Shown piece by piece: positions 49,276 through 59,600 of a stretch of DNA of 64,000 bases. A program made the position numbers and the translations under genes. The DNA is taken from positions 124,001 through 188,000 of the forward strand of contig CAZTNA010000004.1 in assembly GCA_964615305.1 (NCBI GenBank), read 5' to 3'. The notes under the pieces were generated by a model. It saw only the letters and a program-made list of their open reading frames with translations. It had not been told where the DNA came from and did not search any database. The first letter of the stretch is position 1; the number at the start of each line of letters is the position of its first letter. The DNA comes from Bog-950 sp964615305 (GTDB lineage Bacteria; Bacteroidota; Bacteroidia; Chitinophagales; LD1).

Positions 49276-52200
49276 TTAGTTCAGGTCGTATTGAATTCTC
49301 AATGTATCTAGTTCTTTAAACAAATCGTTACTCAGATCAACTGATTTTATCGAAGAACGTACACCTACAATTATGTTTTCTATAGGATCGTTAAACTTAA
49401 TTCGTAAACGAACTTTGCCCGGATGTTTTTCGATGGCAGCTTGTATATCATTAATCAGCTTATCATTTACAGTAGATGGATCAACTTCAATAGTCAGAAA
49501 CTTGGTGAGTTTAGTGCGTATATCGCTTAGCAAATCAATTTTGCTTATTTTAAATTCAAACTCAGCTTCGTTTTTCCACCGCGGTTGATACCGTCCTGAA
49601 ATGTGAAGCATAGCATTAGGGGTTTCGGTGAAGGTTTTAAAGTTTAAGTAATCTTTACCAAACAGTGCAAAGTTGTATGTGCCGTTGAAATCTTCCACCG
49701 TAAAACGGCAGTAAAGATTTCCAGTTTTAGATATTTTAGTTTCAGTGCTTGTAACAATACCGGCAAGTTTTAATTCCTTGTTTTTCGAATTCTCAATATC
49801 GTTTAAGAAACAATTAGTGAATTTTTTTATTTCTAAACGGTAATCGTCTAACGGATGACCGCTTATATAGATGCCGGTTACTTCTTTTTCCTTTTTTAGT
49901 TTTTCCAACAGGCTCCATTCATCACTGCCAAATGATGTAGGCTCTGATAGGTTCACTCCGCCACCTATTTCGCCAAACAACGAGTTTTGCTGTGTAGCTC
50001 CAGATCCTTGAACATTGCTTCCATATTTAACCGCCTTTTCAATAAGGTTAAGGCCATCTTTTTTGTCAGGTAAAAAATATTGTGCACGGTGGTAGCCCTG
50101 AAACGAATCAAAAGCCCCCGCGTAGCCCAATGCTTCTAATGCTTTTTTGTTTACCGCGCGTAGGTTGGCTCTACGGGTTAAATCGTAAATGGTTTTGTAT
50201 GTGCCATTTGCTTTGCGTTCATCTACCAAAGACTCTACAGCGGCTTCTCCCACACCTTTAATGGCAGAAAGTGCGTATCGTATTTCTCCGTATTTATTTA
50301 CTGTAAATTTTACATCGCTTTCGTTTACGTCCGGGCCTTTTACCGGAATACCCATTCGCCTGCATTCCTCCATAAAGAAGGTAATCTTATCAATGTTGCC
50401 CTGGTTGTTTGTTAATAGAGCACTCATGTACTCGGCAGGGTAGTTTGCTTTTAGATATGCTGTTTGAAAAGCTACAAACGCATAACAGGTGCTATGCGAT
50501 TTGTTGAAGGCGTATTGCGCGAATGCTTCCCAGTCGGTCCAAATTTTATCAAGTTTCTTTGCATCTAATTTTTTTGCCTGAGCGCCTTCCATAAACTTAT
50601 CCTTCATTTTATCGAGGGTCTTACGATCTTTTTTCCCCATTGCCTTACGCAGTACATCCGCATCGCCTTTTGTAAAGCCAGCTAGCTTTTGCGACAGTAA
50701 CATTACTTGCTCTTGATATACGGTAATGCCATACGTTTCTTTCAAATACTCTTCCATTTCTGGAAGATCGTAACTGATTTTCTGCTTGCCGTGTTTGCGT
50801 AAAATGTAATCGGGAATATATGCTATGGGGCCAGGGCGGTAAAGGGCGTTCATGGCAATTAGGTCGTCAAACTTATCGGGCTTTAACTCCTTCAGATATT
50901 TTTGCATACCGGCCGACTCGAACTGGAATGTGCCGTTGGTTTCGGCTCTTTGGTACAGTTCTAAAGTTTTACGATCGTTAAGCGGTATGGAGTCTATATC
51001 TATTTTTATACCTCTATTTTGTTCTATAAGTTGCAGCGCATCTCGAATAATAGTTAGGGTTTTTAAACCCAGAAAGTCCATTTTTATTACACCCGCTTCT
51101 TCAATTACTTTGCCTTCATATTGAGTGAGCCACAACTCTGTATCTTTAGAAGTAGCCACCGGAATAATTTCTGTAAGGTCTTTGGGAGCTATAATTATTC
51201 CTGCGGCATGTACTCCTGTGCCACGCATTCCACCTTCCAGTTTTTCTGCTTCGTGCAACACTTTACTTTCAAGCGAGTCGCTTTCGTATATCGTTCGTAG
51301 CTTTTTAGCATCTTCAATTTCTTCGCTGGTGTAGTTTTCTTTTTCCTTCAAGCTGTCTTTGCCTTCTAAAGGAGCATGAAGTAATCGCTCAAGTTCTGTT
51401 CCAGGTCTGTCGGAAACAAGCTTGGTAAGTGCTATAGAGTCGCTAAGAGGTAAGTCGAGCACACGAGCAACGTCTTTTATGCTGACTTTAGCGGCCATGG
51501 TGCTGTATGTTACAATTTGCGCAACCTGCTGCTTGCCGTATTTTTTAACTACATAGTCAATTACTTTGTCTCTACCTATGTCATCAAAGTCGGTATCTAT
51601 ATCCGGCATTGACTTTCGGTCGGGGTTTAAGAAACGTTCAAAAAGCAAATTGTATGCGATGGGGTCAATATTTGTAATGCCAATACAGTATGCTACAACG
51701 CTTCCCGCAGCTGAACCACGACCGGGACCGATAAGGACCCCCATTTCTCTTCCGGCTTTTATGAAATCAGCTACAATAAGAAAGTAACCGGGGAAACCCA
51801 TTGTTTTAATGGTGTGTAACTCGAAGTTTATACGCTCCTCAATTTCGGCAGTTAGCTCTTTGTAGCGTTTGTGCGCACCTTCAAAAGTTATGTGTTTAAG
51901 ATACTCCCATTGATTGAACACATCATCGGCATGTATCTGAAATTCTTTTGGTATAGGGAAATTGGGAAGAAGAATGTCGTTCTTTAGGTTCAAGTGTTCA
52001 ATCTTGTGATATATGTCGAACGTGTTTTCAACTGACTGTGGTACATCTTTAAACAACTCGTTCATTTCAGCCTGTGTTTTGAAATAGAACTGATCGTTGA
52101 AAAAGGCGAACCGTTTTCCCTTTACACTTACATCGTCATCACTAAACTCTTTGTTTGTAGGGGTGCTTTGTTTTTCACCGGTGTTAATACAAAGAAGAAT

Positions 52201-52881
52201 GTCGTGAGCATTGGCGTCTTGTTGGTCAACATAATGCGAATCATTTGTGCAAATAACTTTTACATCATATTCTTTGCTCCATTTAAGCAGCACTTGATTT
52301 ACTTTCTCCTGCTCTTCCATGCCGTGGCGTTGCAGTTCTATATAGTAATCATCACCAAACAAATTTAGCCACCACTCAAATTCTTTACGGGCATTCTCTT
52401 CTCCTTTCTTTAATATAGTTTGAGGAACCAAAGCTCCTATGCAGCAGGTGGAGGCTATAAGGTTGTGGTGATATTTTTCGATAAGTGCTTTGTCAATGCG
52501 CGGGTATTTACCATACAAGCCATCGGTGTAGCCCAACGAACACAACTTCATCAAATTTTTATAACCATCGGCATTTTTTGCAATGAGCAATTGATGATAT
52601 CGTTTGTCTTTTTTATCTTTTGTAAACGACCGCACCGTATGATCATCTACTACATAAAATTCGCAACCAACTATGGGTTTTACCTGATAGGTACCATCAG
52701 CATTTTTGTATTTACCTGCCTGTGCTACAAAGTCGAAAACCCCAAACATGTTGCCGTGGTCGGTTATGGTAAGTGCTTTCATACCATCTGCCGCTGCTTT
52801 TTTATACATGCCGCTAATGCTGGCAGCACCGTCAAGCAAAGAATACTGTGTGTGTGAATGTAGATGTATAAACTCGGGCAT
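49276..52881 (-). CDS. dnaE: DNA polymerase III subunit alpha
   Basis: Replicative C-family polymerase, 1201 residues, typical of Bacteroidota DnaE. The N-terminal PHP domain begins HLHSHTQYSLLDGA (7-20), with TDHGNM and further metal ligands. The palm has the catalytic aspartates D427 and D429 in PDIDTDFDD, preceded by GPGRGSAAGSVVAY. A fingers region (QEQVMLLSQKLAGFTKGDAD), a helix-hairpin-helix (SAIKGVGEAAVESLVDE) and a C-terminal OB fold (LAGIVTSTETKISKTGNLYC) follow. There is no separate exonuclease domain. The gene is transcribed alone. Confidence 0.97.
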   Translation of the reverse strand: MPEFIHLHSHTQYSLLDGAASISGMYKKAAADGMKALTITDHGNMFGVFDFVAQAGKYKNADGTYQVKPIVGCEFYVVDDHTVRSFTKDKKDKRYHQLLIAKNADGYKNLMKLCSLGYTDGLYGKYPRIDKALIEKYHHNLIASTCCIGALVPQTILKKGEENARKEFEWWLNLFGDDYYIELQRHGMEEQEKVNQVLLKWSKEYDVKVICTNDSHYVDQQDANAHDILLCINTGEKQSTPTNKEFSDDDVSVKGKRFAFFNDQFYFKTQAEMNELFKDVPQSVENTFDIYHKIEHLNLKNDILLPNFPIPKEFQIHADDVFNQWEYLKHITFEGAHKRYKELTAEIEERINFELHTIKTMGFPGYFLIVADFIKAGREMGVLIGPGRGSAAGSVVAYCIGITNIDPIAYNLLFERFLNPDRKSMPDIDTDFDDIGRDKVIDYVVKKYGKQQVAQIVTYSTMAAKVSIKDVARVLDLPLSDSIALTKLVSDRPGTELERLLHAPLEGKDSLKEKENYTSEEIEDAKKLRTIYESDSLESKVLHEAEKLEGGMRGTGVHAAGIIIAPKDLTEIIPVATSKDTELWLTQYEGKVIEEAGVIKMDFLGLKTLTIIRDALQLIEQNRGIKIDIDSIPLNDRKTLELYQRAETNGTFQFESAGMQKYLKELKPDKFDDLIAMNALYRPGPIAYIPDYILRKHGKQKISYDLPEMEEYLKETYGITVYQEQVMLLSQKLAGFTKGDADVLRKAMGKKDRKTLDKMKDKFMEGAQAKKLDAKKLDKIWTDWEAFAQYAFNKSHSTCYAFVAFQTAYLKANYPAEYMSALLTNNQGNIDKITFFMEECRRMGIPVKGPDVNESDVKFTVNKYGEIRYALSAIKGVGEAAVESLVDERKANGTYKTIYDLTRRANLRAVNKKALEALGYAGAFDSFQGYHRAQYFLPDKKDGLNLIEKAVKYGSNVQGSGATQQNSLFGEIGGGVNLSEPTSFGSDEWSLLEKLKKEKEVTGIYISGHPLDDYRLEIKKFTNCFLNDIENSKNKELKLAGIVTSTETKISKTGNLYCRFTVEDFNGTYNFALFGKDYLNFKTFTETPNAMLHISGRYQPRWKNEAEFEFKISKIDLLSDIRTKLTKFLTIEVDPSTVNDKLINDIQAAIEKHPGKVRLRIKFNDPIENIIVGVRSSIKSVDLSNDLFKELDTLRIQYDLN

Positions 52882-52882
52882 A

Positions 52883-52966
52883 GTTCAAAAATTACTATCA
52901 CGAATTTCGAATTACTACTTAAACCAGCGCTTTATTTAACTGAAAAGTTATTCGTGATTTTTGAAC
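52883..52966. repeat. Imperfect long inverted repeat upstream of dnaE
   Basis: GTTCAAAAAT…ATCACGAAT (52883-52905) is matched by ATTCGTGATTTTTGAAC (52950-52966); the left arm carries a six-base insertion (TACTAT) relative to the right. It lies in the 243-base gap between dnaE and the next lipoprotein gene. The remaining gap sequence shows nothing recognisable. Confidence 0.5.
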
Positions 52967-53124
52967 AGAAAAAATGGATGACAAATCTGAATTCCGATGG
53001 TTGCTATCCATCAGATTATCAAGCAGTAGCTCTAACTTAATATAGGTGACGGCAATTTTTTGTGTGCAATCCAGAATGTGTAGAAGTAAATGTCTGTGTT
53101 TGGTAAAATAGGCAACTATAACCG

Positions 53125-53979
53125 TTACCAAACATCCATTGTTTTTGTTTTCCCATTTACTGAAACCGATATTTTACGATCACAGTGTTCGTTATTGTCA
53201 GGATCGTAGTTTACGGTGAATGTATTGCCTCCGCTGCTTAATTGCCATTCTCCTTTTACAAACGTTTCAAGACAACTCAAAGAGATAACTTTTTTGAGCG
53301 GACTAACAGTTTCGGCAGTAAAAGAAACGCCATTTTTATTGGTGCCGCTTGAAGTTCCAATTATTTCCATTTCATCGCCCCACACGCCCCCCGGTGAGTT
53401 AAGGGTAATTGCAGCCGTTCGGTTACATTCCCATTTAGCGGTGCCGTTGTCGCGCTGAAAGGTGGCATTACTGATGTCAATTGTAAAAGCAGTTTCACTC
53501 GATCTTGAAACGGTAGTTAACCCTGAAAGCTGATACATGTTTACTCCATTACCTACAAAATAGTTATCAGCAGTAGAAATGCTTATGGTAACTATACATG
53601 GGAAACTAGTCCAACGCTTAGTCATACCCACATGAATTTTCCCTGCGCGGTAGCGCCCGTCTTTACAGATAATGCCTTTTGTTAAACCGCCATTATTTAG
53701 CAATCCATAGTCAATTGTAAATACTATCCCATCGCTATCGCTTAACAGGGAGTCGGTGAAAAAAACTCGCGCTGCACCAGGTAATATAAGCTCGCCTGTT
53801 TTGCCTGTATTTCCGTTGTTGGCGGAAAAGTCAGCTACGGCATCGTATATTGCTGCAAACTCTGTTTCAAATGCTGCGTTGTCTTGCGCACTATCAATAT
53901 TATCATCTGTCTGTTTTTTACAGGAATTGATGTTCAACAGAACTATGAAACCAAGTATAGAAATCAGGATTTTTTGCAT
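53125..53979 (-). CDS. Lipoprotein of unknown function
   Basis: 284 residues from the ATG at 53979; an upstream in-frame ATG at 54015 would put 12 charged residues before the signal. The signal has a plausible lipobox, INSC (Cys 20). The mature part is beta-rich (AARVFFTDSLLSDSDGIVFT, YRAGKIHVGMTKRW, WECNRTAAITLNSPGGVWGD), with a late Cys pair and a short terminal sequence SVNGKTKTMDVW. The layout is that of Bacteroidota outer-membrane lipoproteins with a beta-sandwich; I do not recognise the family. It stands alone between the HU/SPOR gene and dnaE. Confidence 0.78.
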   Translation of the reverse strand: MQKILISILGFIVLLNINSCKKQTDDNIDSAQDNAAFETEFAAIYDAVADFSANNGNTGKTGELILPGAARVFFTDSLLSDSDGIVFTIDYGLLNNGGLTKGIICKDGRYRAGKIHVGMTKRWTSFPCIVTISISTADNYFVGNGVNMYQLSGLTTVSRSSETAFTIDISNATFQRDNGTAKWECNRTAAITLNSPGGVWGDEMEIIGTSSGTNKNGVSFTAETVSPLKKVISLSCLETFVKGEWQLSSGGNTFTVNYDPDNNEHCDRKISVSVNGKTKTMDVW

Positions 53980-54065
53980 GGTATTTTTTTTGCCAAAGTG
54001 AAAATAAACAAGCACTGCAATTTAATACGAGGTGTAAGAACAGTCAATAACCCAAGGTGGGAGAG

Positions 54066-55121
54066 TTATTTCTTCAACAGCCAAAAACTTGAATCTTCTT
54101 GTTGAGCTTCCTGTAATTTATCAAGGGCTACCGAAAATTTACTACCTACTGAGTATCCAAGTTTGGTTAAGCGTTTTCCCCTTTCAATAAGTATTACGGA
54201 ATCAGGGTAACGCTGCTGTAAGCGGGCAACAGCGGCTTCAATATTTTTTTCTTCGGCAAATGCACCAACCATTACGTAGTAGTTGTAGTCTGTGCCCGAA
54301 GTAGAAAGTACAGGGGCTGTTTTTATGTCTTCTGCCTTAGGGTTGTTGGGCGAAATAACTTCGGTGTACGTTGTAACAGTTTCTGCTATTAAACTGCTAT
54401 CAACTTCAACAGATGCGGCTTCAGTGGCTGTGTCAGTAGTAATAGAGCTATTATTTTCGATTTCAATGAACAGAGGTTGAAATTCAGGTTCAGGAGTTTT
54501 GAATACACGGTTTAAAAAACTGAATACGCTGGCTTCATTTAAATTAAGCTGTTTTATTTCAACGCCCATCCACATTAACTCGGCAATACCTAAAAGAGAT
54601 ACAAGAAGTAACAGTATAGCAGCTACTTTTCCAATATTTCTGCTTCTAACATTTTGTTTTGTTTCCTGTTTAAACTTTTCGGTAAACTCAATCACCTTGC
54701 CTCTAATAACCGGTTCGGCTGTTAGTGTTCGTAATCCAAATGAGGTTTTTAGATAGTTGACTGTAATGTCTGGAGTAAACTGCAGATTGCTTTCTACATC
54801 GTTAAATAGTTTACCAACTTTGCTGATAATAACTTCTTCATTTTTGTTTAGTAGCAAATTAGATGCGTTTACCCATGTGCTTACCAAATCTGTAGCATGA
54901 TCAAATGATATCTGCATTCTGTTAGCTAAATAATTGGTCAGCAAACCATCATTGGATCTTAGGTTTCTGTTAAACAATATCGCTTTAGAGGGGGGAGATA
55001 CAGTGTGGTGTATCGGATGAATTTCTGCGGGTTTATAATTACATACAAAACCTCCAAAGCCGGGCACAATTACACAATCGTGCTCGAACAACAATTGGCT
55101 TATGTGGGTGGAGATATCCAT
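54066..55121 (-). CDS. HU/CCDC81-like and SPOR domain membrane protein
   Basis: 351 residues. The N-terminal region (1-125) matches the prokaryotic HU-CCDC81 pair typical of Bacteroidota (HISQLLFEHDCVIVPGFGGF; NDGLLTNYLANRMQISFDHA). A TM helix lies at about 165-190 (IGKVAAILLLLVSLLGIAEL). The periplasmic part has a Thr/Ser/Glu-rich linker and a C-terminal SPOR-type domain (about 270-351; YYVMVGAFAEEKNIEAAVAR). The cytoplasmic HU-like part might touch DNA or other proteins while SPOR binds septal glycan, a link between nucleoid and division site; this is inference. A terminator hairpin lies only 9 bases before its start codon. Confidence 0.87.
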   Translation of the reverse strand: MDISTHISQLLFEHDCVIVPGFGGFVCNYKPAEIHPIHHTVSPPSKAILFNRNLRSNDGLLTNYLANRMQISFDHATDLVSTWVNASNLLLNKNEEVIISKVGKLFNDVESNLQFTPDITVNYLKTSFGLRTLTAEPVIRGKVIEFTEKFKQETKQNVRSRNIGKVAAILLLLVSLLGIAELMWMGVEIKQLNLNEASVFSFLNRVFKTPEPEFQPLFIEIENNSSITTDTATEAASVEVDSSLIAETVTTYTEVISPNNPKAEDIKTAPVLSTSGTDYNYYVMVGAFAEEKNIEAAVARLQQRYPDSVILIERGKRLTKLGYSVGSKFSVALDKLQEAQQEDSSFWLLKK

Positions 55122-55130
55122 TTATCAGAT

Positions 55131-55158
55131 AAAAAAAGTTGGCTTTAGCTACCAACTT
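55131..55158 (-). terminator. Terminator after the E2 gene, immediately ahead of the HU/SPOR start
   Basis: On the minus strand AAGTTGG-loop-CCAACTT is followed by TTTTT. It ends 9 bases before the HU/SPOR start codon (55121), so any transcript from further upstream that reads through would carry the hairpin at the ribosome entry site. Confidence 0.75.
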
Positions 55159-55273
55159 GTGTACAACGGTTGAACGGTTGCAAAATATGATTTTCGCTTA
55201 ACCTTAAAACTAGACGTTAAAAAATGTGGAGAAAAAAAGTTTAATGTGGTTGACAACTAAAGATTGGTATTTG

Positions 55274-56581
55274 CTAAATGTCGCGATTTACGTCAAATCC
55301 TTCAAGGTAATCGGCCACTCTGCGAACAAAAGAACCACCCAACGCTCCGTCAATAATTCTATGATCGTAGCTATGTGAAAGAAACATCATGTGACGTATG
55401 CCAATTGTATCGCCCTGTTCTGTTTCAATTACCACCGGTTTTTTCTTTACAGCACCGGTAGCCAAAATAGCAACCTGAGGTTGTAAAATTACCGGTGTGC
55501 CCATTACGTTTCCAAAAGTACCGACATTAGACACTGTGTATGTTCCACCTTCAATTTCATCGGGCTTTAGTTTGCCTTCGCGTGCGCGGCCGGCCAAATC
55601 GTTTACCTTTTTAGCAAGACCAACCATGTTGAGCATATCAGCGTTCTTTATCACCGGTACAATTAAGTTACCGGACGGTAATGCTGCAGCCATACCTACG
55701 TTAATGTCTTTCTTTACAACAATATTGGTTCCATCAACCGAAGAGTTTACAAGAGGAAAATCGCGCAAGGCTTTAACTATAGCTTCGATAAATATTGGAG
55801 TAAAAGTAAGGTTCTCGCCATACAGGTCGTTGAATTTTTTCTTCATTTTGTTTCTCCACAAAACAATATTTGTAACATCAGCCTCTACAAAACTGGTAAC
55901 GTGTGCTGAGGTGTGTTTGCTCTTTACCATATTATCGGCAATGAGCCTGCGCATGCGATCCATTTCAATAATCTCAACATGGCCACTATAAGATTTGGCT
56001 ACAGTTGATACTTCAGGTGTAGAATTTTGTTGAGCTGGAGCCTGCGTAACTTCCTGCACCTGCTGGACAGGAACTTTCATCTTATCTTGAATATAAGCCA
56101 GAATATCTTTCTTAGTCACTCGACCTTCGGATCCGGTGCCGGGCAATGTTTCCAGTTCACTCATTGAGACGCCCTCCTGTCGGGCTATATTTAAAACCAA
56201 AGGGGAGTAGAATCGGTTAGCAGATACATTAGCTGGGGCTGATGCACTCTCTACTTTAGTGTTTTGAGCTACAGATTTTACGGGTTGTGGTGGAGTTTTT
56301 ATTGTTTGAACTTTACGTGCTTCGTTTTGTGCTTTTCCTGATTCTGTTTCGAGCAACGCAACCGGTTTACCAACGGCTACTATGTCGCCTTCTTTATAAA
56401 GTAATTTTTGAAGAATACCCGCTACAGGTGATGGTACCTCTGAGTCAACCTTATCAGTAGCTATTTCCAACACAGCTTCATCAAGCGCTACGGCATCGCC
56501 TTCTTTCTTCATCCACTTTAATATAGTTGCCTCGGTAATGCTTTCGCCCATTTTGGGCATTATCAGTTCAAATTGAGCCAT
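55274..56581 (-). CDS. Dihydrolipoamide acyltransferase (E2) of a 2-oxo acid dehydrogenase complex
   Basis: 435 residues. One lipoyl domain (1-78) with the lipoylated Lys K44 in EIATDKVDSEVPSP; a linker; a peripheral-subunit (E1/E3) binding domain at about 122-162 (NRFYSPLVLNIARQEGVSMS…GSEGRVTKKDIL); a second linker with Gln/Pro; and the catalytic core (about 205-435) with active-site H407 and D411 in SHSYDHRIIDG. The sequence does not tell which 2-oxo acid is used; branched-chain or pyruvate is most likely. E1 and E3 are not encoded nearby. It is monocistronic between tamB and HU/SPOR. Confidence 0.93.
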   Translation of the reverse strand: MAQFELIMPKMGESITEATILKWMKKEGDAVALDEAVLEIATDKVDSEVPSPVAGILQKLLYKEGDIVAVGKPVALLETESGKAQNEARKVQTIKTPPQPVKSVAQNTKVESASAPANVSANRFYSPLVLNIARQEGVSMSELETLPGTGSEGRVTKKDILAYIQDKMKVPVQQVQEVTQAPAQQNSTPEVSTVAKSYSGHVEIIEMDRMRRLIADNMVKSKHTSAHVTSFVEADVTNIVLWRNKMKKKFNDLYGENLTFTPIFIEAIVKALRDFPLVNSSVDGTNIVVKKDINVGMAAALPSGNLIVPVIKNADMLNMVGLAKKVNDLAGRAREGKLKPDEIEGGTYTVSNVGTFGNVMGTPVILQPQVAILATGAVKKKPVVIETEQGDTIGIRHMMFLSHSYDHRIIDGALGGSFVRRVADYLEGFDVNRDI

Positions 56582-56675
56582 GCTGAAACTATTTACGCAG
56601 CTAAAATAAATTCATTGAGCAGAAAAAAGAGTAGCGCAGAAGTTTGTGGAAAAACGAGAGCAGAACTATATAGGC

Positions 56676-59600
56676 TTATTGCTTCTTCTTTTTTTTCTTC
56701 CTTTTAACCAGTAGTTCCGAAGGCTTATCAAACTCTTGTTTGTAACTGATACCAATACCAGTTTTGTTTGTATTGCGCGAATTGTAATAGTCGTAATTGG
56801 TTCTATTAAACGCTTTAGCGCTCCATCTGCCATCCGGAGTAAGAGCATATTGAATCTGGAAATCGCCTGTTGGTATTACGCTTCGGCTACCGCTTTGCCC
56901 GCTTTGGCTGGCGCTGTTATCTACTACTGTTGAATTGCCAAAATCTAAATTACCCCCAGCATTGATAGTAAGGCGGTTATTTAGCAAACGTTGCTGCAAA
57001 GCAAGTTTTACCTCCCTACGTGTATCGTTCGAAGGGTTAACTGGTGATCCATTTGCATCATACTGTAGGGTTGATTGATCGTATTGTGAATAGCCTATAT
57101 TAATATCGAAATTTTTTAGCGCATCGCTACCACCGTAGTCAATTAAGTTGTTTAAATAGTTGTTTAACTGAGAAGACACAAACTCACTCACTGTATTAGC
57201 TGCTGTACCACCTACATAATTACCTACTGATGTAGATGCACCAGAAGTTGGTGCCGGAATAAAGCGATTCATCACCAGCAAACCGAACACTTGTTTGTTC
57301 ATCTCATTGTCATTCTGTTTTAACAGCGCCAGCTTTTGTTCAACGTAACCCTTTATAGTTGGGTCAACATCAATTGCTTTTATGTCGAAGCCAATAGTTG
57401 GTTTTTCGAGAACTCCGGTAAGGTTAAGTGTAAGTTGAACGGGTACACGGCTTCTGGCGGCTGACTGCAAAAGGTTTTGGTTTGACGATACAGGGGCTTG
57501 TGCATCAGTAATCAGGTCTACAATCAAATCGTTTACTGAGCTTCGCAATTCATAAATGGCATCAATGTTTAAGCCCGCTTTGTAAATTTCACCATTAAAA
57601 CTAACAGTGCCTCCTTTCTTAATTTCAAATTTTTTATTCACTATGTTTTGCAATGTAAACAGATAGCTACCGCGCTCTATCTCGTAGTTGCCATACATTA
57701 CTGTATTTCCATTTCTTGGAATTTCAATTTTTAAATTGCCACTGCCGTAACCTGTCAACACATCACCAGTTGTAGGGTCAAGTATTATGTCCATGCGGGC
57801 ATCTGATGTTGCATCTAATTCCAATACAAAGTTTACACCATTCAACTTCAACTGTGGTACTACGTTGGCAATTGATACTTTTTCGTTCTTATCCACAAAC
57901 TTGTAAAAGCTATACTTGTTAGTTTCAAAGGTAGATCTGATAGGAAGCCGACAATACGTTCCGGGTTTTGTTTGTGCATAAGCTCGTATTACAGGATTGT
58001 TTATGGGGCCACTGAAAGTTACGTTACCTTTTCCGTAGGCAATGCCATAAAACCCCGGGCTTTGTTTTTCAGTGGTATTAATAAACTGCCCGTTTGGAGT
58101 AACGGCTTGCAGGTCAAGCGAAAAAAACTTAAAACTCTCATGGTTTATTCGCCCACTGGCATAGATTACACTGTCGCGCATATCATAGAGCGAAAAACTA
58201 CCAAAGTCGAATCCATGTTCATCTAATTTTGCTTTAAAATTATGAATGTGGTATGTAGTATTTAAGAATGAAACAGTAACCGTATCATTCATCAATGTTA
58301 CATCGCCTAACAACAATGGTTTTTTGAGTGTGCCTAATATTTGCGCATTTATCTTCGCATAGCCACGGCAGTTTTTTACGTACTTATCGAAGAAGCGGTA
58401 GTTCAAAAAGTTGAGCCCGAGTTTTTCGGCATTTAAGTCAATTTTCATTCCGGGCTTAGCCGGATCAATAGATATATACCCCTTTGCTTCTAAAAAATTT
58501 CTATAGTCAGAATTAGGGTGCGCGCTTTTTACAGAAGCATACAAAAGAATATTTTTCCCTGATTCATCTAGCTTAGACTCTATGTTTACATCACCAACAA
58601 GTTCACCTCCAATTGTAAACTCATCGGCAACTATATCAGCAAAAACTTGCGGCTTGTAAAAAACATCTTCAACAATCAATTTTCCATTTAATGCACCATG
58701 CATATCTTTAATCTTCTCTGTAAAAATACCGGTAAAGTCACTAATGTCGGTATTCGCAAGTGTCATTTTTACACAAGTGGATGTGTCGTTTTTTAAATAG
58801 CTGCTTATATAAATTGTTTGGTCTTTTGTTCTGAATGCCAAATTATTGGTTACAATTTTTTTGCCTTCAATAAAAATTGAATTGTTTTTGTCGAAACTCC
58901 AGTGGTAATTGGCCAGTTTTACATCACTGGGTTCTAAACGAACAACAGCTTGCCCTTTTAATGGGGTTAAAAAGGCGGTAACGTTAGCGTAATTATATTT
59001 TTGTTTGTCAGCAACAGAGATGTCGAAGCGTACATCCTTGTTTTCGAGCGTGCGGGACGTAAAATCTAGCGTGTCGAGCATCAAGCTGTCGCTTTTGTAA
59101 ACTTTGTCAACTGTAGTTCTGAAGTCAAAGAAACCGTTCTCAAAATTTGTATTTAGGTTTATGCGTTTGGCGTTGTAGTCGGCAAACTCTACTTCCGGTA
59201 CAAAGGCAGTTACATCTACGTGATGATCAACACTATTAAAACTTCCACTAACATGTGAGTTTCTAATGAGTGTAAACTTCGGGTGAATAATTTGAGTTAG
59301 TTTGCCGGGTTCGTAAATCCGAATATCTGCTTTAAAGTTTTGTGGCGAAGTTTTAGAAGTGTCTAAGTAATCTTTTGTAAACGTAAGTTTGGCAAAAGAT
59401 ATGAGGGATCTAGGTAACTCTTTAACAGTAAAATTTCCCTCGAGTTCTGCTTCAGCAAAGTCTGAGTTTAAGCGAATTTCTTTTTTCTGATTTTCACGAA
59501 GTATGGCATCCAGGTGCAACTGACGTATTTTGGCAGTAATAGTATCTCGGCTTAATGCAATATCTCGTAAATCTAATGCGCCTATAAAATCATCTACTTT

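Noticed and set aside
52919..53131. 70-residue minus-strand open frame between dnaE and the lipoprotein
   Set aside because: It overlaps the inverted repeat, has no recognisable fold and no promoter; probably chance.
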